Source: Phycisphaerae bacterium
GTDB taxonomy: Bacteria; Planctomycetota; Phycisphaerae; Phycisphaerales; SM1A02
NCBI GenBank assembly: GCA_016795035.1
Contig: JAEUIT010000022.1
Span: 62,001 to 126,000, forward strand
Direction: 5' to 3'
DNA length: 64,000 nt
Below the pieces are notes generated by a model that was not told the origin of the DNA, did no database searches, and saw nothing but the letters and a program-made list of their open reading frames with translations. The translations under genes and the position numbers were made by a program. Shown here one piece after another: positions 58,438 through 64,000 of the stretch; position 1 is the stretch's first letter, and every line of letters begins with the position of its first letter.

Positions 58438-59691
58438 GAAATGATCCGCCATCCACGGCGTGCCGCCGGCGAAGGCGGCGTCGAGGGCCGTGAGCAGATC
58501 GTCCGGACCGGCGGCGAGGCCGAGGAGCGCCGCCTGGCGGGCATTCATGTGGCCGCTGTAGATCGATGCAAGGCCGCGAATGGTCATGCACACGCGCGGC
58601 TCGCCGCTCGCGGCGGCCGGTGCACGGACGAGCGACCCGCGGCCATCCTGCACGCGAAAACGCCACATTCCGGCGTTCGACGGGACGAGGTCGTCGGCGA
58701 TGTCGATCGGAACGTCGAGCCGAACGCTCGGTGCATATCCACGGAGGGCGAGCGCCCGCTCGGCGTCGACGATCCGCAGCATCCAGTAGTCGCGCAGGGA
58801 AACCTCGATCCACTGCTGGCCGAGGAACGGCACGATCGGATGGCAGTGGCCCCCGATGAAGGAGAGCGAGAGGCCCATCGACGTGAAGTCGCGGAGGAGC
58901 CCGAGGATCCGCCGCGCCCCACGATCGGTCGTGAACGCGAGGTCCGAGAGGCGCACGTCGAAGCGGCCGCCCGCGGCGCGGTCTTCGGTGAGGAAGACGT
59001 AGCCCTCGATCTCGGTGCCGGGGCCGCCCGGAACGACGGCGAAGCCGTGAAACGTGGAGTCGCGGTTCTGGTGCGTGCGTCGCCAGATGTACGGCCCGCG
59101 ATCGAGCATGCCGTTGAAGCGCGCGGCGAAGGCGCGGTAGCAGCGTTCGAGGCGCGGATCCGGCACGCCGGTCGTGGCGCAGCGCGTCCACGCCTCCGCG
59201 TTCGGCCCCATCGAGTCGAAAGGCTCAATTGGAAGGTCGCGCGTGCCGTCCGTCAGCTGTCGGAGCGGGAAGCGCGTCTCGAACTTTCCGCCCGCCTGCT
59301 CGAAGCCGACCTTGCGGTAGAGCGACTGGGTCGACGCATACAGGCACGCGAGCGTCGTGCGTTCCGCGGCCAGCTCGCGGATGCACGACTCCATGAGCTG
59401 CCGCGCCCGCTGGCCGCCGCGCGCTTCGGGCGGCACGGCGACGGCGGCGATGCCCACCATCGGCACGCGCGCGCCGCCGAAGAACTGGCCCATCGGAATC
59501 CGCGCGAGGCACGCGTTCGGCGCCGACGCGCCGTCGTCGGCGTCGCCTTCGACGAGGACGCGAAGATTCTCGCGGCCTGCAACGTCGAGATACGCGGCGG
59601 CGCCGTCGAACGATCCCGCGAACGAGAGCGTGAGCATCCGGCGCACCGCGAAATCGTCACGCGCTGCGGAATACGGGCGTAGGTGGGGCAT
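58435..59691 (-). CDS. Eis-like GNAT N-acetyltransferase (tandem GNAT plus sterol-carrier-like domain)
   Basis: The 418-residue protein has the Eis architecture. The N-terminal GNAT domain has VGIAAVAVPPEARGGQRARQLM (acetyl-CoA loop about 80-97) and ACLYASTQSLYRKVGFE. A second GNAT-like domain (about 200-300) and a C-terminal SCP2-like domain (VCMTIRGLASIYSGHMNARQAALLG) follow. It ends with Phe (MADHF); a free C-terminal Phe carboxylate is catalytic in mycobacterial Eis. Substrate unknown; Eis-type enzymes acetylate amines such as aminoglycosides. It starts 31 bp after infC. Confidence 0.85.
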   Translation of the reverse strand: MPHLRPYSAARDDFAVRRMLTLSFAGSFDGAAAYLDVAGRENLRVLVEGDADDGASAPNACLARIPMGQFFGGARVPMVGIAAVAVPPEARGGQRARQLMESCIRELAAERTTLACLYASTQSLYRKVGFEQAGGKFETRFPLRQLTDGTRDLPIEPFDSMGPNAEAWTRCATTGVPDPRLERCYRAFAARFNGMLDRGPYIWRRTHQNRDSTFHGFAVVPGGPGTEIEGYVFLTEDRAAGGRFDVRLSDLAFTTDRGARRILGLLRDFTSMGLSLSFIGGHCHPIVPFLGQQWIEVSLRDYWMLRIVDAERALALRGYAPSVRLDVPIDIADDLVPSNAGMWRFRVQDGRGSLVRAPAAASGEPRVCMTIRGLASIYSGHMNARQAALLGLAAGPDDLLTALDAAFAGGTPWMADHF

Positions 59692-59721
59692 GGAAGACGC
59701 TCGCCAGATGCGAGCGACGGG

Positions 59722-60390
59722 TCATTCCTCGTCGCCGTCATCATCATCATCATCGTCGTCATGCTCGATGATGTCGGGCACCGAAGGCAGTTCGGGCTTG
59801 CCGGCTTCGCGCTGGGCGCGCTTCCACATCTCGACCTTCTGCTTGTCCGGGCCGATGATCATGGTCAGGCGGCGACCGTTCATGCGCGGCGTCAGCTCGA
59901 CGCGGCCGAGATCGGACAGCTCCTGAATGATGTTCCGCATGCGCACGTCGCCGCGATCCTTGTGCGCGACTTCGCGGCCCTTGAAGTTCTGGACGATCTG
60001 GACCTTGTGGCCTTCGATGAGGAAGCGTCGCGCCTGGGCCACGCGAATCGCGATGTCGTGCGGGTCGATCTTCATCGAGCGCCCGAGGCGGACCTCCTTC
60101 ATTTCGGAGGCCTTGCTCTTCGCCTTGTTGGCCTTGTTCTTCTTCGACTCCTCGTACTTGAACTTGCCGAAGTCCATGATTCGGCAGACGGGAGGTCGGA
60201 CGTCCGCAGCGATCTCGACGAGGTCGAGGCCGAGTTCCATCGCACGACGGCGGGCGTCGTCGGTTTCGACGATGCCGACCATTTCGCCGTTCTCATCGAT
60301 AAGGCGAATCGGCGTGATGCGGATGCGGTCGTTGACGCGCGGCCCCATGGGGGCGTCACGGAAGGGCGGGCGACGAGGCGGATACGAAAT
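59722..60390 (-). CDS. infC: Translation initiation factor IF-3, probable ATT start, poly-Asp tail
   Basis: IF-3 monitors start-codon selection and subunit dissociation. The two domains are intact: N-terminal GPRVNDRIRITPIRLIDENG and LGLDLVEIA, and C-terminal with KEVRLGRSMKIDPHDIAIR. The first ATG (60348) has no ribosome-binding site. An in-frame ATT 14 codons upstream (60390) has GAGG 8 nt before it, and adds ISYPPRRPPFRDAP. AUU starts are the known self-regulation device of infC. The C-terminus carries eight consecutive Asp (HDDDDDDDDGDEE), unusual for IF-3. No rpmI or rplT follows. Confidence 0.9.
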   Translation of the reverse strand: MSYPPRRPPFRDAPMGPRVNDRIRITPIRLIDENGEMVGIVETDDARRRAMELGLDLVEIAADVRPPVCRIMDFGKFKYEESKKNKANKAKSKASEMKEVRLGRSMKIDPHDIAIRVAQARRFLIEGHKVQIVQNFKGREVAHKDRGDVRMRNIIQELSDLGRVELTPRMNGRRLTMIIGPDKQKVEMWKRAQREAGKPELPSVPDIIEHDDDDDDDDGDEE

Positions 60391-60989
60391 GGCTAGTTCC
60401 TCAGCGAAGGACTTGGGACGGCGAATGGAAAACGGAAACGAAGAGACGAACGTCGAGCGCGTTCACCGCGCCGTCAGCGGCGAGAAGCGGAGACGTGTCT
60501 GAGTGGTCGCAGGCGCGCGAAGGCAGGAACGCGGGTGCGATCATGCCGGGAAGAGATGAAGGTGCTGCACAGTCAACATGCAGAGTCGCGCGTCGGTCGG
60601 CGCCGCAGTCCCCGCCACGTCTTCCATCGGATCGCGTCGAGAGCGTTCCGGAATCGGCGGTGCTTGATCGAGTCAAACCCGCCGACGCGGAGCCCGAGAC
60701 GTGCCTCCACCGTCACGAGACGGGGAAGAGCCACAGGCTCGACGAGTGAAGAAATGCCTTGCCGACCGCACGAAGATAGCCGCGCGCGGGGGGTTGAGCA
60801 ATTGCGAAGTTCCGTACTTCGGGCAGGAGGAAGGGCGAGGAGCGAGGGTGGAGGGCGACCGGAGGCGCGTCGGGACGGGGAGTCAGGAGGAGGAGTCAGG
60901 AGTCAGGGGAAGACCACCAAGCTCGGAGCCACGTGGTTTTCCCTCGCACCCGGTGGCCGGAACCTCCGTCACCCTCGATCCTTGATCCT
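60391..60989. other. Intergenic region between infC and the FkbM-like gene
   Basis: No gene is supported. Visible elements are a 25-nt stretch at 60489-60513 resembling the 5' end of a tRNA-Ser gene without an anticodon arm or T arm, a perfect 6-bp hairpin CGAAGT-TCCGT-ACTTCG (60805-60821), and heptamer repeats from 60880. The infC promoter must lie in the first part on the minus strand, but I could not identify it. Confidence 0.45.
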
Positions 60990-61010
60990 TCAACCTTCAT
61001 CCTTCTCCCG
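60880..61010. repeat. Heptamer array behind the FkbM-like gene
   Basis: GGAGTCA units (60880-60917) face CTTGATC, CTTCAAC and CTTCATC units (60973-61008). The end of the FkbM-like gene (codons for KDEG and the TGA) is formed by the first units GAAGGAT, GAAGGTT, as for argB. Confidence 0.65.
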
Positions 61011-61841
61011 CGGTCTCATCCAAAGCCACGTCTGCACCCCGCCATCCCAGCGGTATTCGTTCATGCACTCGGCCACATCGCTTGCCGGCCCGGGCTCTTT
61101 CAGGCGAACGCCTGCAGGGAGGTCGTGCGGCGAACGCGGACGTTGGGGGAGCGTCTCGACGTGATGGGTGGCGGCGAAGCGCTCGCGAATCCGCCCTTCG
61201 ACGCCGGGAACGAGCGGTTCGTGGGTCTCGACCACGAGCGTCGCCCGGGCGAGGGACGGGACCGCGATCGGGTCGGCGATCAGGTCTTCGTAGCCTTCGC
61301 AGTCGATGATGACCGCGGGCCGCACCGCCGTTGCGAGCGCAGCCTCGAGCGTCGAGGGCGCGCACGTCCCTCGGATATGGACCTGTCCTGCAACGCCGTT
61401 CTGGCTGGCGAGGGCGCCGAGAAGCCGCCGTGACGCGGGACTCGTGTCGAAGGTGACGACCGTGGAGCGGGGGAGGCGCCGCGCGAGCCCCACCGCGTAG
61501 TAGCCCTCGGCGGCGCCGACATCCACGACGACGTCGGGCTCGGACGCGATCAGCGACTCAAGCGCGGCATGCAGTTCCAACTCGTATGTGCCGACGAACT
61601 TCGGCAGGAGTTGGCTCCCCCACGCGAAGCGGCCGTAGCGCATGCCGCGGAAGGGGCCGGCCAGGATCTCGTCAGGGTTGCCGAGCCGCGCCAGGATTCG
61701 TGCGTGCTCGCGGCGCCGGTCGCGAAGCGCCGGCACGCGGAGGTCCTGCACCCAACGGATGAGCCGAACGCCGCTCGTGCCCGGTAGCGTCTCGACGGAA
61801 CGGCGAATGAGGGCGCGGACGGCCGACATGCGGGCCAGCAT
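60990..61841 (-). CDS. FkbM-like SAM-dependent methyltransferase
   Basis: A 283-residue Rossmann methyltransferase. Motif I is DVVVDVGAAEGYYAVGLARRL (about 103-123), motif II FDTSPAS, and VIIDCEGYEDLI resembles the FkbM D-E-G-Y segment. FkbM enzymes methylate sugar or polyketide hydroxyls; the substrate is unknown. The N-terminus is basic. An internal ATG (61829) is an alternative start. The last codons and stop lie in a heptamer array. Confidence 0.7.
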   Translation of the reverse strand: MLARMSAVRALIRRSVETLPGTSGVRLIRWVQDLRVPALRDRRREHARILARLGNPDEILAGPFRGMRYGRFAWGSQLLPKFVGTYELELHAALESLIASEPDVVVDVGAAEGYYAVGLARRLPRSTVVTFDTSPASRRLLGALASQNGVAGQVHIRGTCAPSTLEAALATAVRPAVIIDCEGYEDLIADPIAVPSLARATLVVETHEPLVPGVEGRIRERFAATHHVETLPQRPRSPHDLPAGVRLKEPGPASDVAECMNEYRWDGGVQTWLWMRPREKDEG

Positions 61842-61926
61842 ACGGACGGGGACGCGACGGCCGAAATCGGAAAAGTTCGGAAAGTTGCCGCAGCCGCGCT
61901 CGCGAACGTCCGAATCGGTAGTAGTA

Positions 61927-61948
61927 GTGTACTAGGACAGTAGTACAC
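61927..61948 (+). promoter_or_regulatory. Palindromic operator upstream of the GntR gene
   Basis: A perfect 8-bp inverted repeat, GTGTACTA-N6-TAGTACAC, lies 21 nt before the regulator ATG. Its AT-rich character contrasts with the GC-rich context. It is the likely operator of the YtrA-type regulator, repressing its own operon. Confidence 0.75.
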
Positions 61949-61969
61949 GCAGCCCGCGAGACGGTCCAG

Positions 61970-62386
61970 ATGACGCTTCCCTTCATCCTCGATCCCGAGA
62001 GCCCGCGTCCGATCTTTCGACAGATCGTCGACGGCCTGCGCGGCGCGATCGCCCGCGGCTCGCTCGCGGCGGGCGCACTTCTGCCGAGCGTTCGCACCGT
62101 GGCGGAAGAGCTCGGCGTCAATCCCAACACGGTGCACAAGGCGTTCTCCGAGCTCGAGCGCGAAGGGCTCGTGACGCCGGAACGGGGGCGCGGCATGGTC
62201 GTCGTTGCAGGCGTGAAGCAATCGGCCCGGACGAGCGGAGAGGACGCGGTGCTCGCCCGCCTCGCGGACGCGGTGCGCCATGCCCGCGCGAGCGGATTGA
62301 CGGACGAGCGCTTCGAGGCGCTTCTCCGTCGGGCGAAACGCATGGTGGCCGACTTGAAGGACAGTTCTGGAGGAGGACACGAATGA
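61970..62386 (+). CDS. GntR-family transcriptional regulator, YtrA subfamily
   Basis: A 138-residue regulator. The winged helix reads SPRPIFRQIVDGLRGAIARGSL then LLPSVRTVAEELGVNPNTVHKAFSELEREGLV. There is no large effector domain, only a short helical C-terminus of about 50 residues, as in YtrA. YtrA regulators typically control adjacent ABC transporter genes, which follow directly (ATGA overlap). Confidence 0.9.
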   Translation: MTLPFILDPESPRPIFRQIVDGLRGAIARGSLAAGALLPSVRTVAEELGVNPNTVHKAFSELEREGLVTPERGRGMVVVAGVKQSARTSGEDAVLARLADAVRHARASGLTDERFEALLRRAKRMVADLKDSSGGGHE

Positions 62387-63297
62387 GCGCTGACGCCGCT
62401 TCGCCCGGACATGAGCCGCTCGGGATCTCCTGCAACGACGTCTCGATGCGCTACGGCAAGACGCTCGCGCTCGATCGCCTCGCGCTGCGCGTCGAGCCGG
62501 GCACGGCGCTCGGGCTCGTCGGCCGAAACGGCGCGGGCAAGAGCACGCTCTTCCGCGTGATGCTCGGCATCGAGCGACCGACCTCCGGCAACGTGGAGAT
62601 GCTGCCCTACGCGATGCCGCGCGAGCGCTTCCTCGCCCGCACCGGCTTCGTGCCCGACCATCTCTCGGCGTACGACTGGATGACGGTCGGGAGCGCGATC
62701 GAGTACGTGGCGTCGTTGCAGCCGTACTTCGACCGCGCGTGGTCCGACGAACTCGTCCGCGACCTCGGCCTCGACCGCTCGAAGAAGCTGAAGGCGCTCT
62801 CGCGCGGCATGCAGGCGCGGCTCGCGTTCGTGCTCGGCCTGTCGCATCGCCCCGGCCTCGTGATCCTCGACGAGCCGCTTCTCGGCGTCGACGCCGTCTC
62901 GCACGACTCGATCCTCTCGATGGTCGCGCGGCTTCGCGACGAGCTCGAGTCGACGGTGATCATCGCGTCGCACGCGCTCGGCGACCTCGCGCGGCTCACC
63001 GACCGCGTCGCGTTCATCGACCGCGGCCGCATCGTCGAAGAGCTCGCGACCGACGACCTCGTCGCCGGCACGAAGCGCCTCGTGCTGTCGCCGCGCCCAG
63101 CAGCGTTCGCGCCGCCGCCTGAGGCGGTGCATGTGACGCAGCGCGACGACGCGCTCGTCGTCACCGTCCGCAACTTCACGAACGAACTCTTCGACCGCAT
63201 GCGCGCGATCGTCCCCGGCGGCCGCGTCGACGTCGTCGATCTCACGATCGCCGAGGCCTGCGCCGACCGCATGCGGGCGATGGAGGTGACGGCATGA
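62383..63297 (+). CDS. ABC transporter ATP-binding protein
   Basis: The 304-residue ATPase has Walker A GRNGAGKST (about 47-55), the degenerate signature LSRGMQARLAF (normally LSGGQ), Walker B LVILDEPLLGVDAV, and the H-loop in IIASHALGD. The C-terminal 70 residues are an accessory beta domain (RLVLSPRPAAFAP...). It resembles YtrB-type ATPases. Start overlaps the regulator stop; stop overlaps the start of the membrane partner. Confidence 0.9.
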   Translation: MSADAASPGHEPLGISCNDVSMRYGKTLALDRLALRVEPGTALGLVGRNGAGKSTLFRVMLGIERPTSGNVEMLPYAMPRERFLARTGFVPDHLSAYDWMTVGSAIEYVASLQPYFDRAWSDELVRDLGLDRSKKLKALSRGMQARLAFVLGLSHRPGLVILDEPLLGVDAVSHDSILSMVARLRDELESTVIIASHALGDLARLTDRVAFIDRGRIVEELATDDLVAGTKRLVLSPRPAAFAPPPEAVHVTQRDDALVVTVRNFTNELFDRMRAIVPGGRVDVVDLTIAEACADRMRAMEVTA

Positions 63298-64000
63298 GCG
63301 GCGCGGCGCTCTTCAAGAAAGACGTCCGGCTGGCGGCCGACGCGATGGGGCCGTGGTCGCTCTTCGTTGCAGCGTTCGTGGTGTGTGCGATCGTGCTTGC
63401 GATTACTCCACGGGCTTGGCGACCCGAGATGTTCCGAGCGCTCGGCACTCCAGAACTTTTTGAGCTTGTGCTACACGCCGTTCGACTTACAGCGCCGCTC
63501 ATCGCTTCGTGGATCACGATTGCCGTCCTTCATGGCGACGAAAGACATGGTGGTGCCGCGCTTTGCGCCTTGGTTCCGGCGAGTCGGGCTCATCGTTTCA
63601 GCGCGAAGATGGGCGCCATCGCTCTCGGAATTCTCCCCCCGACAGCGGTCATCCTCGGGCTTGGATTGACAAGCGGTCAACCCCTCGCGAGTGGCCAGGC
63701 CATCCTCGACGTTCTCGAGGTCGTCGGTGTACAGCTCGCAGCGGTCGCACACGTCGTATTGCTCTCGCGGTTCATCCACCGCGCATGGGTCGTCGTGCTC
63801 TCGTCGTGTTGCGTTCTCTTGCTTTGGATGTTGATTGGCGCCGTGACGGCACGCCTGACAGTCGACGTACTTTCCGCCGAGCTCCGCTCCATTGCCGTCA
63901 ACGGCGGGGAGGCTTGGCGACTTAGCGGTCTCGACGCACGCGTGAAGTGGAGCGGAGCGGTCAACGCGCTCGCAGCAGCTTCGATAGTGATCGGGGCTAC
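63294..64000 (+). CDS. ABC-2-type membrane permease, N-terminal part
   Basis: An ATG overlapping the ATPase stop (ATGA) opens a reading frame that runs off the window end, giving about 235 residues. It starts MSGAALFKKDVRLAADAMGP and then has hydrophobic stretches: LFVAAFVVCAIVLAI, APLIASWITIAVLHG, MGAIALGILPPTAVILGLGL, VVLLSRFIHRAW, and VVVLSSCCVLLLWMLIGAV. Position and membrane profile make it the permease of the ATPase. Codon use is noticeably less GC-rich than in the ATPase. Confidence 0.75.
   Translation, partial: MSGAALFKKDVRLAADAMGPWSLFVAAFVVCAIVLAITPRAWRPEMFRALGTPELFELVLHAVRLTAPLIASWITIAVLHGDERHGGAALCALVPASRAHRFSAKMGAIALGILPPTAVILGLGLTSGQPLASGQAILDVLEVVGVQLAAVAHVVLLSRFIHRAWVVVLSSCCVLLLWMLIGAVTARLTVDVLSAELRSIAVNGGEAWRLSGLDARVKWSGAVNALAAASIVIGA

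Noticed and set aside
60489..60575. tRNA-Ser gene
   Set aside because: The first 25 nt fit, but the anticodon stem does not pair and no T-arm sequence follows.
60401..60676. 91-residue minus-strand reading frame upstream of infC
   Set aside because: Composition is random-like, it has no ribosome-binding site, and it covers the region where the infC promoter must lie.

Overview
The window is high-GC bacterial chromosome, most likely from a planctomycete of the Phycisphaerae type. The evidence is four exported proteins carrying paired dockerin-like calcium loops (consensus DGxVDGADLGxLLxxWG), an ECF sigma factor overlapping a giant Ser/Thr kinase with a beta-propeller tail, a DUF2961/GH172 enzyme, a collagen-like surface protein, and an S10-spc-alpha ribosomal cluster without rpmD, adk and rpsD. 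I saw no rRNA gene, complete tRNA, insertion sequence, CRISPR array or phage.

Layout. 1-2.5 kb (minus): pfkA, gmhB, a small unknown gene and the start of a heptosyltransferase-like gene. 2.7-8.6 kb (plus): lysS, a secreted transglutaminase-like protein, NAD(P)HX dehydratase, a dockerin-like exported protein and a YhaM-type exoribonuclease. 8.6-13.2 kb (minus): a four-gene overlapping set (exported protein, lipoprotein, GT2 glycosyltransferase, BshC-like unknown). 13.3-30.3 kb (plus): the S10-spc-alpha ribosomal cluster from a clear promoter (TTGACA-N16-TATCTT) to a strong terminator after rplQ. Its genes are spread apart, with many gaps of 50-380 bp that carry hairpins, and rpoA has a structured leader candidate behind an internal terminator. 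30.3-33 kb: a GNAT gene, two genes of atypical composition and a cluster of GC-rich hairpin repeats. 33-37 kb (plus): collagen-like, betagamma-crystallin-like and dockerin-like exported proteins. 36.8-41.2 kb (minus): kinase and ECF sigma factor. 41.4-50 kb (plus): pheS, a lipoprotein, a SpoIIE-type phosphatase, a dockerin/metallo-beta-lactamase fusion, a GH172-like protein and a frameshifted beta-helix/dockerin gene. 50-58.2 kb (minus): arginine biosynthesis locus argR-argC-argB-argF-argG-argH(A)-argJ, where argH is fused to an N-acetylglutamate synthase domain. 58.4-61.8 kb (minus): an Eis-like acetyltransferase, infC with a probable ATT start, and an FkbM-like methyltransferase. 62-64 kb (plus): a YtrA-type GntR regulator with a perfect palindromic operator, an ABC ATPase and the start of its membrane partner, cut by the window end.

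How the genes work together. The ribosomal, lysS, pheS and infC genes are housekeeping translation functions. The arg locus holds every step from glutamate to arginine except argD; ArgJ recycles acetyl groups and the fused ArgA domain can prime the cycle. The dockerin-like, collagen-like and crystallin-like proteins form an exported surface/matrix set.

Beyond the genes, three DNA-level patterns stand out. An octamer, CGTTGCAG, occurs about 46 times on both strands and in all reading frames, but only once in the 17-kb ribosomal cluster. Degenerate heptamer arrays sit at the 3' ends of at least five genes. Promoter-like TANNCT boxes lie 6 or 9 nt before several start codons, which suggests leaderless transcripts.
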